This document shows, piece by piece, positions 1-8,934 of a stretch of DNA of 64,000 bases. The notes below the pieces were generated by a model that saw only the letters and a list, made by a program, of their open reading frames with translations, was not told where the DNA came from and searched no databases. Each line of letters begins with the position of its first letter. Position 1 is the stretch's first letter. A program made the translations under genes and the position numbers. Origin of the DNA: DASYRM01 sp036004405 (GTDB lineage Bacteria > Acidobacteriota > Vicinamibacteria > Vicinamibacterales > UBA2999); NCBI GenBank assembly GCA_036004405.1, contig DASYRM010000037.1, positions 62,001 through 126,000 of the forward strand, given 5' to 3'.

Positions 1-491
1 AGCGCCGCCTTCACGCCGCCCACCGTCGAGTCGACCAGCGCCGCGATCTCCTCCAACGAGTAGTCGAAGACGTCTTTCAGGAGCACGCAGGCACGTTCCT
101 TCGGCGGCAGCGTCGCCACGAGGTGCTCGAGCGCGCGCCCTACGGCTGGTCCCGGCGGGTCGACAGGCAGCACCACCTCTTCGCCCGGCGCGCTCTGTTC
201 GGCGTCGATCCGTACGCCGCGGCGCCGCAGCGCGTCGATGCACAGGTTGTGCGCGATCCGGAACAGCCACGGCGTCGGTGGACGGCTGTCGTCAAAGCTG
301 TCGAGCTTCCGATAGGCCTGAAACAGCGCGTCCTGCACCAGGTCCTCCCCGTCCATCGCCGACCCGAGCATGCGGGCGCAGTAGCGGTGGAGCCGGGGAC
401 GAACCTGGACGATCGTCTCGAGAAAGGCGCGGTAGCGGTCGTCGAAGAGCCCCACGTTCTCGCGCTCGGGCAGCGTGTCCATGTTCCTCAT
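1..491 (-). CDS. ECF-type RNA polymerase sigma factor (3' end outside window)
   Basis: The reverse strand reads openly from an ATG at 491 to the window edge, giving the first 163 or so residues of an extracytoplasmic-function sigma-70 factor. Region 2 is clear: GEDLVQDALFQAYRKL followed by PTPWLFRIAHNLCIDALRRR. Region 4 follows with LPPKERACVLLKDVFDYSLEEIAAL and the start of the DNA-recognition helix. It would direct RNA polymerase to a small stress or envelope regulon. The gene begins 32 bases after the stop of the DHFR-like gene on the same strand, so the two are probably cotranscribed. An in-frame ATG at 482 is an alternative start, preceded closely by GAGG. No anti-sigma gene is visible upstream; one could lie beyond the edge. 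Confidence 0.9.
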   Translation of the reverse strand, partial: MRNMDTLPERENVGLFDDRYRAFLETIVQVRPRLHRYCARMLGSAMDGEDLVQDALFQAYRKLDSFDDSRPPTPWLFRIAHNLCIDALRRRGVRIDAEQSAPGEEVVLPVDPPGPAVGRALEHLVATLPPKERACVLLKDVFDYSLEEIAALVDSTVGGVKAA

Positions 492-523
492 ACGCACGGC
501 GGCGTCAGGAGGATACGCCGGGG

Positions 524-1063
524 TCAGCCCCGGACGTAGGTCAGCTGCACGATGCCGTTCGGCAGCGTCTTGGTGTTGGTCAGCTCGAGCCGCAGGTCCG
601 CGGGCGTGACGCCCTCGAAGAGCCGCACCCCCTGGCCGACGCTCAGCGGAAAGACGGAGATCTGGAACTCGTCGATCAGCTGGTGCGGGATCAAGGTGCG
701 ATCGAGCGCGCCGCTGCCGTACTTGATGATGTCCTTGCCGGGCTGCTGCTTCAGCGCCCGGACCGCCTCGACGACGTCGCCGGTGAGTAGCGTGGCGTTC
801 CAGGTGGTGGTGTGCAGCGTGGTGGAGGCCACGTACTTCGGCATCCGGTTGATGGCGTCGTAGTAGGGGTCGCCGGTGATCTGCGACCAGGCGGCTTTGA
901 ACTTCTCGTAGGTGACGCGGCCGAAGAGGAACGCATCGTACGACTCGAGGTGGCGGGTTGCGTTGGCGCGGTGCTCGGCGCCCCAGTGCTGCAGCGCCCA
1001 GCGCTCGGGCGATTCGATGACCCCGTCGAGCGAGACGAACGTGGCTTCGATCAGTTTTCTCAT
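524..1063 (-). CDS. Dihydrofolate-reductase-like protein (RibD C-terminal domain family)
   Basis: This 179-residue single-domain protein belongs to the RibD_C / YyaP-YwjB group of small NADPH-dependent reductases. Visible hallmarks are the start RKLIEATFVSLDGVIESP, the central LFGRVTYEKF, and the late KYGSGALDRTLIPHQLIDE region, which resembles the nucleotide-binding part of RibD_C. The substrate is unknown; most family members are not true folate enzymes. The ATG at 1063 is preceded on the minus strand by AAGGAG at good spacing, which decides the start. It lies 32 bases upstream of an ECF sigma gene, and small DHFR-like genes are often seen beside such sigma factors in soil bacteria. Confidence 0.9.
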   Translation of the reverse strand: MRKLIEATFVSLDGVIESPERWALQHWGAEHRANATRHLESYDAFLFGRVTYEKFKAAWSQITGDPYYDAINRMPKYVASTTLHTTTWNATLLTGDVVEAVRALKQQPGKDIIKYGSGALDRTLIPHQLIDEFQISVFPLSVGQGVRLFEGVTPADLRLELTNTKTLPNGIVQLTYVRG

Positions 1064-1082
1064 GACGGTGCTCCTTGAAATG

Positions 1083-1101
1083 GAACCGATGGCGTCGGTT
1101 C
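1083..1101. other. Perfect 7-bp hairpin between the GGDEF-EAL gene and the DHFR-like gene
   Basis: GAACCGA and TCGGTTC flank a 5-base loop. On the minus strand the hairpin lies 38 bases past the stop of the diguanylate cyclase gene and just before the Shine-Dalgarno sequence of the DHFR-like gene. It could be a terminator for the former or a leader structure for the latter. There is no long T-run, so a simple intrinsic terminator is not certain. Confidence 0.4.
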
Positions 1102-1139
1102 ATTCCAGATACGCACCGGCGGCGAACGGGGATACGCGA

Positions 1140-4055
1140 TCAGCCCACCCAGCGCGGATCCGGAGGGGTGGCTGGCAGGACGCGGGACGCGCTCCGTCCC
1201 TTGTCTGATCGGACGGCGACACGTCCGCTCGTCGCGTCGGACCGCGTCTTCGAGGTCACGAAGCGGACGGCGGCGGCCTCGCGCACGACCGCCGGCCCGA
1301 GCGGCTGATTGGCGGCCAGCATCTCCTCGATGGCGTCGGCCGGTCGCGGGCGCGAGAACAGGAAGCCCTGCGCGTGCGTGCAGCCCAGGCGCTCGAGCTC
1401 GCTGGCCTGTACGTCCTCTTCGATCCCTTCGGCCACCACGCCGGTCTTGAGCGTGCGCGCCAGCGCCAGAATGCTCTCGACGATGGCGGGCCGATCGGGC
1501 AGCAGAAGGCTGGTCACGAAGGAGCGGTCGATCTTCAGCGCATCCACCGGCAGCTTGTGCAGGTGGCTCAGCGACGAGAAGCCGGTGCCGAAATCGTCGA
1601 GATAGATCTTGACGCCGAACTCACGCAGCTCGCCAAGCACGCGCGCGGCGTCGCCGGGGCTGTCCATGAGGGCGGTTTCGGTGATCTCCAGGCGGAGGTC
1701 GCTGGGATGCATGCCCGCGCTGCGCACCGCCTCCTCCACCACCAGCAGCAGGTTCTGCTGCATCAGCTGACGGCCCGACACGTTGACCGTCACGTACTCG
1801 AGCCCGGAGTCGGGGAAGCGCCGATGCCAGTCGGCAAACGCCGCGCACGCCTGCTCCAGCACCCACGTGCCGAGCGGCTCGATCAGCCCGATCTCTTCGG
1901 CAATCGGGATGAACGTGCTGGGCGGCACCGCTTTGCCTTTCCTGGTCCACCGCACCAGCGACTCGAAGCCGACGCACCGCCGTGAGGCGAGCGAGACGAT
2001 CGGCTGATAGTGCACGACGAGGTCCTGTTGATCGATGGCGCGCCGCAGGTCGTTCTCGAGGCCGAGCCGGTCCAGCACGCGCGCGTGCATGTCCGCGTCG
2101 AACAGCTCGTGGCGCGCCTTGCCCCGCGACTTGGCGTGGTACATCGCGGTGTCGGCGTCGCGCATGATGTCTTCGGGGCTGTTGTAATCGCGCCCGGCGA
2201 ACGCAATGCCGATGCTCGCGGAGGTGAAGACCTCGCGGCGGCCGATCATCACCGGCGCCTTGAGAGCGTCCTGGATGCGCATCGCCACGGCGTTGGCCTG
2301 GGTTTCGTCGCTCAGTCCGTTCACGAGCACGGCGAACTCGTCGCCGCCGAGACGCGCAAGCGCGTCCCCGGGGCGCAGGCAGGTCTCGAGCCGGCGGGAC
2401 ACGGCCGTGAGCAGCTGGTCGCCGACCATGTGGCCCAGGCTGTCGTTGACCACCTTGAAGCGATCCAGATCCAGATACAACGTGGCAAACCGCTGGCCGC
2501 GGCGCGCCTTCAGCTCGTCGAGGCGACGGCCGAGCTGCTCCACGAACACCGCCCGGTTGCACAGGCCGGTGAGCGGATCGTGCGTGCCGACGCTCCGGAG
2601 CTGCTCCTGCACGATCGCGCGCTCGGTGACGTCGGTCAGTGAGCCGGCGAGGCGCACGGGACGCTCGTTCGGGCCTCGCACCGCCACGGCGCGGCACTGG
2701 AAGAGCCGATAGGTCGTCCCTGCCACGCGGATGCGGTGCTCGTGCTGAAAGCCGTCCGTGGCGCCGGACAGGTGGGCGTCGAGTGCGGCTTTCAACGGGC
2801 CGATGTCGTCGGGGTGGACGCGATCCAGCCATTCGTGGGGCCGGCACACACCGGCTCCACCATCCAGCCCGACGAGCGCCCGCCATCGCGCCGAGGCGTA
2901 CAGCTCATCGCGCCGCAGGTCCCACTCCCACAGGCCGTCGTTGGCGGCGTCGGCGATCAGCGCGAAGCGCTCTTCGCTGCGCTTGAGGCGATGCTCCGCG
3001 CGCCACGTGGCGGTCACGTCGCGCCACTGCATGGTCATGCCCCTGGCGCCGGGCAGGATGCGCAGATCCACCATCCGGGTTCCACCCGGGCCCGGGAGGC
3101 CGAGGCTCGACAGCCGTACCGGCTTCTGGGTTCGCGCCACCTCGCGCAGCGCCTGCGGCAGCTCGGTGTCGGCCAGGACCGGGACGACACGCCAGAGCGA
3201 CTGGCCCAGGGCGCGATCGGCCGGACACCCGAGCAGTCGCTGGAGCGCCACGTTCCACAGCGTCACCGTGCCCGCGTCGTCCACCATCGACACGCCGTGG
3301 TCGAGCGATTCCAGCGCCTCCTGGCATCGCACCTCCTCGTCCCGGCGCTCGACGTGATCGGCGTACGCGCTGTAGATGAAGTACACGGGAACGACAGCCA
3401 CCAATCCGACCGTCCACAGCTGCCGCTCGACGAGCTCGACCACCACGACGGCCACCGCGGCGGCCGTGAGATAGGTCGGGTAGCCGTCGAGCACGACGGC
3501 GGGCCACGACTTGGAGAGCGGCCGTGCCGCGAGCAGCGGCATTGCCACTTCGGCGACGGCGCTGAGCACCAGGCAGTACGCGGCGACGGCGACGGCAATC
3601 GGCGCACCCTGCCACGGCCACTCGAACGTGGCGGTGGTGCCGCCCAGCATGAGGTGCGTGAAGGCCGCGGCCTCGAGTGCGAGGAGCGGCGCGGCCGTCG
3701 GCAGCAACGTTTCCGAGGGGCGCGACCCGCGCGAAGACTCGCCGAGGAGCTGCACGAGGGCGCCGGCGGCGCAGACGATCACGCCGGCGCGCGGTCCCAG
3801 CAGCAGGAGCGCGGCGAAGTCGACGACGAAGGGCGGCCGTACGATGGTCCAGTCGTGGGGGCCGGCGGCCGGCCCCCACAGCGTGGCCAGCAGCACGTTG
3901 ATGATCGTGAGCCCGCAGAACGCTATCCCCGCCGGCGTTGGCGGCCAGCCGACGATGTCAGGTACAGCGAAGGCGCCGCCGCCGATCGCGGCGCATACGA
4001 CGAGTACCGCTTCGCCGTAGCCCGACGTGCGTGAAGTTCTGGGTCGCAGTGCCAT
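1140..4055 (-). CDS. Membrane PAS-GGDEF-EAL cyclic di-GMP protein
   Basis: The 971-residue protein is built from four parts. Residues about 1-235 hold several hydrophobic segments (a multi-TM sensor). Two PAS-like domains follow at about 240-345 and 360-480, the second ending in a PAC-like GSLTDVTERA. The GGDEF domain has GGDEF at 570-574 and an RxxD inhibitory site (RPGD, 561-564) five residues before it, so product feedback is expected. The EAL domain starts near 670. Its signature reads ESLVR (698-702) rather than EALVR, but the E-x-L-x-R pattern is kept, along with LEITETALM, DDFGTG, KIDRSF and AEGIE. Both synthesis and breakdown of c-di-GMP are therefore plausible. The gene stands alone, and no clear Shine-Dalgarno precedes the ATG. 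Confidence 0.93.
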   Translation of the reverse strand: MALRPRTSRTSGYGEAVLVVCAAIGGGAFAVPDIVGWPPTPAGIAFCGLTIINVLLATLWGPAAGPHDWTIVRPPFVVDFAALLLLGPRAGVIVCAAGALVQLLGESSRGSRPSETLLPTAAPLLALEAAAFTHLMLGGTTATFEWPWQGAPIAVAVAAYCLVLSAVAEVAMPLLAARPLSKSWPAVVLDGYPTYLTAAAVAVVVVELVERQLWTVGLVAVVPVYFIYSAYADHVERRDEEVRCQEALESLDHGVSMVDDAGTVTLWNVALQRLLGCPADRALGQSLWRVVPVLADTELPQALREVARTQKPVRLSSLGLPGPGGTRMVDLRILPGARGMTMQWRDVTATWRAEHRLKRSEERFALIADAANDGLWEWDLRRDELYASARWRALVGLDGGAGVCRPHEWLDRVHPDDIGPLKAALDAHLSGATDGFQHEHRIRVAGTTYRLFQCRAVAVRGPNERPVRLAGSLTDVTERAIVQEQLRSVGTHDPLTGLCNRAVFVEQLGRRLDELKARRGQRFATLYLDLDRFKVVNDSLGHMVGDQLLTAVSRRLETCLRPGDALARLGGDEFAVLVNGLSDETQANAVAMRIQDALKAPVMIGRREVFTSASIGIAFAGRDYNSPEDIMRDADTAMYHAKSRGKARHELFDADMHARVLDRLGLENDLRRAIDQQDLVVHYQPIVSLASRRCVGFESLVRWTRKGKAVPPSTFIPIAEEIGLIEPLGTWVLEQACAAFADWHRRFPDSGLEYVTVNVSGRQLMQQNLLLVVEEAVRSAGMHPSDLRLEITETALMDSPGDAARVLGELREFGVKIYLDDFGTGFSSLSHLHKLPVDALKIDRSFVTSLLLPDRPAIVESILALARTLKTGVVAEGIEEDVQASELERLGCTHAQGFLFSRPRPADAIEEMLAANQPLGPAVVREAAAVRFVTSKTRSDATSGRVAVRSDKGRSASRVLPATPPDPRWVG

Positions 4056-4265
4056 CCCCGGGTGGTCTCGGATTGCTCATAAAGCAACGGCTATTCCCGC
4101 CACGCACCGTTGTCGCAACCGCTTGGGGGACTGCGTATTAGGGGCGATAGGCTCGGCCTTTTCCGACACCAGCCCGATTACAGGACCGAACTCGTCTCAA
4201 CGAGTCTGAGCTTTTCTGAGAACGGAAGCTTTAGGCAGGCTTGGCCTTGAGCGTGCCAACCTGTA

Positions 4266-6092
4266 TCAGGGATTCAACGGAGCCGGCCCTGTGGAAGACA
4301 GGTCGTCGATCAGCCAGTGCCCGTCGTTGCGGCGGAAGTCGATGGTCCAGGCCACTCGCTTGGCGGTGCTGTCGGGTCCCGCCTCATCGCAGTGGGCCAC
4401 GGCCCGATCGTCGGACGTCACCCGCATCTCGCAGCGCTGGAAGGCGAGCGTCTTGCTGCGGAGCGAGGTCAGCGCCCGATCGAGCGACCGTGTGTCGGTC
4501 TTCGACCAGAGATCGCGGACCTTTGCGGGGCTGAGCGAGCGTTTGGCCTCGGCAAGCGGCGTCGGGTCGGCCGGGCGGTTCGCGGGCCGCTCGCGGGCGG
4601 GCGGTTCCGGCGCTGACTGCGCTACGACCATCACGACCGGAACGGTCGCGGCGACCGGGAGCGGAGCGCTTGCTGCGGGCGCGGCGACCCGCTGAACGTC
4701 GCGCTGTGAGAGCAGAAGCATCGTCAAGCCGAGCGAGATCCCAGCCACGACGGTGAACCCGGCCGCGATCACCGGGGCGAGTCGCGCCTGGCGTGCCCAC
4801 GACGGAATACCAGCGACCGCCATCCTCAGGACGGGGGGGCCGTCGTGGCCCAGACGAGTCGTCACCCGGTCTTTGGCCTCTCGCACGCGGTGTGCAAAGG
4901 AGGCGAACTCCGCTCGGGAGACATCGAGCGCCACCGCCGCGCCTCTGCCGGCTGCCCCGCTGCCGCGATGCAGGCCGTGGGCCCCGGCGGCCGTCGAACG
5001 GGCGACGAGCGTTCCGGCGACGGCGATGCCGTCGAGCGTGCCGCGAACGCTGGCGATGGCCGCGGAGCGCAGCACCGCGGCACCTCGCGCCAGCGCGCGG
5101 CCGAAGCCGTAGATGCCGTCGCGCCCCGCGCGTGCGCTGGCCGTCACGGCTCGGATCAGCAATCGAGTGGGCGCGATAACGACGGTGCTCCAGATCGCCC
5201 GCACGCTCGCTCGCGCCAGTACGGCAACAGCGACCGCCGAACGGGCGATGAGCGTTCCGGCGAAGGCGATGCCGTCGAGCGTGCCGCGAACGCTGGCGAT
5301 GGCCGCGGAGCGCAGCACCGCGGCACCTCGCGCCAATGCGCGGCCCAAGCTGTAGATGCCGTCGCGCCCCGCGCGTGTGCTGGCCGTCACGGCTCGGACC
5401 AGCAGTCGAGTGGGGGCGATGACGACGGTGTTCCAGATCGCCCGCACGGTCGCTCGCGCCAGTGCGCCAACGGCGACCGCCGAACGGGCGATGAGCGTTC
5501 CGGTGAGGGCGATGCCGTCGAGCGTGCCGCGAACACTCGCGATAGCGGCGGAACGCAGCACCGCGGCGCCTCGCGCCAGCGCGCGGCCGATGCCGTACGT
5601 CACGGTTCGAACGGCGAAGGCGATTGCCGTGACCGCGCCGATCAGGAGTCGAACGGTGACCAGAGTGACGTTGCCAATCCCACGGCCGATGGCGTACGCG
5701 ACGGCGCGGATGCCGCGGCCGATCGCAAAAAACGCATCCGCAATCAGTTGCATCGTTCCCGTGATGGCGCGCCACACGCCCGACAACCCGAGCCGGATCA
5801 GCCACCAGATCCGAACGACGAACCACGACAGAACGACGAACGGGAAGAGCACCACCGCGCGCGCGGCGCCGAGCGTCGCGGCCAAGAAGTGTCGCGGACG
5901 GAACGGCTCTTTCGGGGATGTGCGCCACGCCGGGGGGCAGATCTCCGGCTCGGGATAGGCGGAGACGATCTCTAGCAGCGAAGACGAAGCGACTTGCGTC
6001 GGCGGAGGCGCGCTGATCTCCGGCTCGAACGCGTCGAGCCCGTTGCCCGGTACGTTCACGAACCCTGTGGAAGACCGGCGTGCTGTAGCCAC
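4266..6092 (-). CDS. Membrane-anchored protein with 81-residue tandem repeats
   Basis: I do not recognise this family. From the GTG at 6092 the protein is about 608 residues: an N-terminal hydrophobic stretch (VVLFPFVVLSWFVVRIWWLI), then Ala/Arg/Val-rich repeats of exactly 81 residues, for example RSAAIASVRGTLDGIA and VVIAPTRLL. A late transmembrane helix (FTVVAGISLGLTMLLL), a Pro/Ala linker and a C-terminal domain of about 95 residues ending HWLIDDLSSTGP follow. That last domain resembles the small alpha+beta domains appended to some acidobacterial kinases, by impression only. The GTG is chosen because GAGGCGAGG precedes it at 6 bases. The reading frame stays open to 6302, but that would run into the divergent gene starting at 6241. 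The repeats are amphipathic and could be membrane-associated. Confidence 0.65.
   Translation of the reverse strand: MATARRSSTGFVNVPGNGLDAFEPEISAPPPTQVASSSLLEIVSAYPEPEICPPAWRTSPKEPFRPRHFLAATLGAARAVVLFPFVVLSWFVVRIWWLIRLGLSGVWRAITGTMQLIADAFFAIGRGIRAVAYAIGRGIGNVTLVTVRLLIGAVTAIAFAVRTVTYGIGRALARGAAVLRSAAIASVRGTLDGIALTGTLIARSAVAVGALARATVRAIWNTVVIAPTRLLVRAVTASTRAGRDGIYSLGRALARGAAVLRSAAIASVRGTLDGIAFAGTLIARSAVAVAVLARASVRAIWSTVVIAPTRLLIRAVTASARAGRDGIYGFGRALARGAAVLRSAAIASVRGTLDGIAVAGTLVARSTAAGAHGLHRGSGAAGRGAAVALDVSRAEFASFAHRVREAKDRVTTRLGHDGPPVLRMAVAGIPSWARQARLAPVIAAGFTVVAGISLGLTMLLLSQRDVQRVAAPAASAPLPVAATVPVVMVVAQSAPEPPARERPANRPADPTPLAEAKRSLSPAKVRDLWSKTDTRSLDRALTSLRSKTLAFQRCEMRVTSDDRAVAHCDEAGPDSTAKRVAWTIDFRRNDGHWLIDDLSSTGPAPLNP
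4990..5640. repeat. Tandem 243-bp repeats inside a coding region
   Basis: The string gttccgg recurs at 5011, 5254 and 5497, and tagatgccgtcg at 5110 and 5353. This gives an exact 243-bp period over about 2.7 units. The units are nearly identical in DNA, which implies recent duplication or gene conversion within the 4266-6092 gene. Confidence 0.9.
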
Positions 6093-6240
6093 GTTGTACC
6101 TCGCCTCACCGTCGCGGCGACTCGGGGTTGGGATTATGCGCAAGCATGGTGGTTGCACGTCAATGCCCAGCTCGTCCGTAGCGCGCACGATCGCGTCGTT
6201 GTGTGCAGAAACGCGCGACGATGCTTTATGCTCCGGGGCC

Positions 6241-7257
6241 ATGAAGCTCATGCAGGACCCGGCAGAGACGGCGGCGATCGAGCGCATCGTCGACTCGGTC
6301 AAGCAGATGCTGAGCAGTACCTACCCGCCCGGCGTCCGTCCGATGCGGCGAGACGCGCACCCGAAGCATCACGGCGTGGTGGTGGCGACCTTCCGTGTCG
6401 GCGATGACGTGCCGGCCGCGCTGCGGCACGGCCTGTTTGCGCAGCCGCAGGAGTGGACCGCCTGGATCCGGCTCTCCAACTCGGCGCCGCGAGTGCAGCA
6501 CGACCTGAGGCCCGACGTCAGGGGCTTCGCACTCAAACTGTTGAACGTCGCCGGGCCCAAGCTGACCGAGGACGAGCCCGATGCGCTGACGCACGACTTC
6601 CTGCTTGCGAGCGCGCCGACGTTCTTCGTGCGCAATCCCGCCGACTACGTCCCGTTCTCGATCGCCGTGGAGAAGAAGCACCCGTTCACACAGTTCTTCT
6701 TCAAGAAGGGGCGCGGTCCGGAGCTGCGGACGTTGCTCAAGTCGGCGATCCAGATCACGAACCCGCTGGCCATCCCCTATTGGAGCCAGGTGCCGTCGCG
6801 GCTCGGGCCGCATGCCGTCAAGTACCACGTCCGGCCGCAGCGGCCCCATGCGGGCGGCTCCCTGGGATTACGGCGAGACTTTCTGCGCCGGAACATGGCG
6901 GCCACCTTGCGCGCCCGCAGCGTGACCTACGACTTTCTCGTGCAACTGCAGACCGATCCGATCGCCATGCCGATCGAGGATCCGGTCGTCCGCTGGGACG
7001 AAGCGGTGTCGCCGTTCGTGAAGATCGCGACGATCGTGATTCCCCGGCAGACATTCGACGGACCGGAGCAGATGACCGCGGCCGAGCACCTCTCGTACAC
7101 GCCCTGGCGCTGCCTGGCCGAGCACGAGCCGCTCGGTGGCATCCAGCGCGTGCGCCGTGCCGTCTACCACGAGATCTCGGCGATGCGTCATTCGGCCAAT
7201 GGAGTGACGCGGCGTGAGCCACCGCCGGATGCCACGCTGCCCGGCGCACTCCTTTGA
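6241..7257 (+). CDS. Catalase-like haem protein
   Basis: The 338-residue product matches the small catalase-related family. HHGVVVATFRV, with a candidate distal histidine, lies near residue 41. It is followed by WIRLSNSAPRVQHDLRPD, RGFALKLLNV and FFVRNPADYV, the counterparts of the catalase core motifs for haem-pocket and substrate access. It lacks the length of true catalases (about 480 residues or more). Related short proteins act as peroxidases or have unknown oxidative roles. The frame is open upstream, but ATG 6241 is preferred because the preceding residues are not family-like and would overlap the divergent gene. The small secreted protein at 7331 lies 73 bases downstream. Activity on peroxide is inferred. 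Confidence 0.8.
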   Translation: MKLMQDPAETAAIERIVDSVKQMLSSTYPPGVRPMRRDAHPKHHGVVVATFRVGDDVPAALRHGLFAQPQEWTAWIRLSNSAPRVQHDLRPDVRGFALKLLNVAGPKLTEDEPDALTHDFLLASAPTFFVRNPADYVPFSIAVEKKHPFTQFFFKKGRGPELRTLLKSAIQITNPLAIPYWSQVPSRLGPHAVKYHVRPQRPHAGGSLGLRRDFLRRNMAATLRARSVTYDFLVQLQTDPIAMPIEDPVVRWDEAVSPFVKIATIVIPRQTFDGPEQMTAAEHLSYTPWRCLAEHEPLGGIQRVRRAVYHEISAMRHSANGVTRREPPPDATLPGALL

Positions 7258-7330
7258 GGGCCGGCTGAACCGCCACTGGATCGGATCGGCGTTTGCAGCA
7301 ACGCAGGCGTGCTCCAGATGGAGGCGACTG

Positions 7331-7852
7331 ATGCATAGCTCACGTATGTTGGTTCTGCTGCTCGCGACGTTCGTGCTTTCCCCGGGCGTGTCGGCACAGA
7401 AGCCGGTGCGAACGGCGAAACCGGCCGTGAGCAGAGCGTCGGATCCGTTCGTCGGCGTGTGGAAGTTGAGTGCCGAGAAGTCGAAGTACGAATCGGGCGG
7501 CGCGCCGAAGAGCTTCACTCGCACCTACGAGGATCGGGGCGGCGGCACAATCTTCATGACGACGGACGTCACCATCCCGCAGGGCAGCGCGCGCGCCTAC
7601 CTCGTCTACCGGCGCGACGGCAAGCCGTACCCGGAGGCGGCGGTGGGAGCGGACTCGATTCGGATGGTCACGGTGAGGGCCGTCGATCCCCGCACCGAGG
7701 ATGTCTACTTCATCGTCGACGGGAAGACATCGGAGAAGCCGAGCACGATCACGATCTCGCCGGACGGCATGACGATGACGCAGGTCGTGAGCGGGACGAC
7801 TGGAAAGGGGCGGCCGTTCACCAATACGGTGGTGTACGACCGGACTCAGTAG
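7331..7852 (+). CDS. Small secreted protein of unknown function
   Basis: The product has 173 residues. It starts with a Sec signal (RMLVLLLATFVLSPGVSAQ, cleavage probable after SAQ or SA), followed by a single domain opening FVGVWKLSAEKSKYESG. GVWKL-type starts are common in secreted lipocalin-like small domains of acidobacteria, but I cannot name a function. GGAGG at 6 bases before the ATG supports this start over an upstream in-frame ATG at 7214, which lies inside the catalase-like gene. Its 3' end overlaps the convergent gene at 7846 by a few bases. Confidence 0.75.
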   Translation: MHSSRMLVLLLATFVLSPGVSAQKPVRTAKPAVSRASDPFVGVWKLSAEKSKYESGGAPKSFTRTYEDRGGGTIFMTTDVTIPQGSARAYLVYRRDGKPYPEAAVGADSIRMVTVRAVDPRTEDVYFIVDGKTSEKPSTITISPDGMTMTQVVSGTTGKGRPFTNTVVYDRTQ

Positions 7853-8934
7853 TCGAAGACGTGCTCGACGCCGGGATCGCCGAGTGGATAGGCCCGGAGC
7901 AGAGTCGCGAGGTTCGTCACCTTGAGACTCACGAGCACGCGGTCGCTGGCGAATCCGTCCCGCTTCACGCGCATGATCACGGTGCCCGTTGGCAGCTGCG
8001 CCGGTCGGTCTTGCGGAACGGTCAGCGTCAGCATGATGTCGTCGTTGCCGGCGACCTCACGAATCGTGCCGCCGCGCCTGGCGACCTCTGAGAGGATCTG
8101 CGTGAAGCGGTCGTAGCGCGGCGTTTCGATCTCGACGCCGGTCTGCGTGGCGCGGACGACGGTGACGTCGCCGATGCTCGCGAGCGTGCGCGCGTCGAGA
8201 CCGGCCACGACGGTTCGGATCACGAGTGTGGCCTCGCCTGTCGCGGCCACTGCGCCCGCGATGGCGCTCGCGTAGACACGCTTGGCCGTGAACTCCGAGC
8301 CGATGGCGAGCCGCCGCTCCCAGCCGCGGAGCCAGCCGTGCACCGGCGCCGCCCACAGCTTCTGTGTCTCGCGCTGGAACGGGTACTGATACCAGGGCGT
8401 CTGCCGGAGGAACGCGGCGTAGTCGGTGGCCATCGTCGCCACCACTTCGTCCTGCGGCGTCTTGCCCGATCCCCGCAGCCATGCCGTGAACCGCCCGAGC
8501 GTCTCTTCGTAGGCGGCCTTGGCGCCCATCTCCGCCGTGAAGCTCACGCCGATCGTGTGAATCATCTGCCGCGTGGCGCCGTCGGCGCCGCCGTGCTCGT
8601 CGGCCACCCGCATCAGCACGCACGCCGTGCGCCAGAATCCCGTCACGCTCGAGGCGTAGTCGAACGAGTGCTCGTCGCCGGTCTTGAGCGCCTGCGCCAA
8701 TCCGTCGTAGGCGTAGACGATGTGCCACTCCGGATACGTGAGATAGGTGTTGGCCTCGTGGCGCTGAAAGGCCGGGTCGGTGATGAGGGGCGTGGACCGG
8801 TCGGTCCGCTGGTCGCCGCGGCAGGCGAGCTCGACGTAGACGACCGGGACGAGCAGCAAGACGAGCGCGACGACGGCCGCGAGCAGCGACCACTTGACGA
8901 CACGCCGGACGATGGTGCGGAGCCGCCGCCTCAT
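7846..8934 (-). CDS. Single-pass membrane protein of unknown function
   Basis: This 362-residue protein has an Arg-rich start and one N-terminal helix (VVKWSLLAAVVALVLLLVPVVYVELAC), then a long soluble domain likely facing the periplasm. Recognisable patches include YLTYPEWHIVYAYD, FWRTACVLMRVADEHG, MGAKAAYEETLGRF and TPWYQYPF. No catalytic motif is evident. The start codon overlaps the stop of the upstream small membrane protein gene (ATGA), so it is translationally coupled as the third member of the FAD oxidoreductase operon. It probably works with that enzyme at the membrane, but this rests on context alone. Confidence 0.75.
   Translation of the reverse strand: MRRRLRTIVRRVVKWSLLAAVVALVLLLVPVVYVELACRGDQRTDRSTPLITDPAFQRHEANTYLTYPEWHIVYAYDGLAQALKTGDEHSFDYASSVTGFWRTACVLMRVADEHGGADGATRQMIHTIGVSFTAEMGAKAAYEETLGRFTAWLRGSGKTPQDEVVATMATDYAAFLRQTPWYQYPFQRETQKLWAAPVHGWLRGWERRLAIGSEFTAKRVYASAIAGAVAATGEATLVIRTVVAGLDARTLASIGDVTVVRATQTGVEIETPRYDRFTQILSEVARRGGTIREVAGNDDIMLTLTVPQDRPAQLPTGTVIMRVKRDGFASDRVLVSLKVTNLATLLRAYPLGDPGVEHVFDY

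Noticed and set aside
697..702. Loss of EAL function from the ESL change in the 1140-4055 protein (residues 697-702)
   Set aside because: The E-x-L-x-R pattern and all other catalytic blocks are kept, so the Ala to Ser change is not a clear sign of inactivity. The coordinates given here are residue numbers.
1621..2886. Second frame inside the GGDEF-EAL gene
   Set aside because: Arg-rich shadow of the real reading frame, which has all catalytic motifs.
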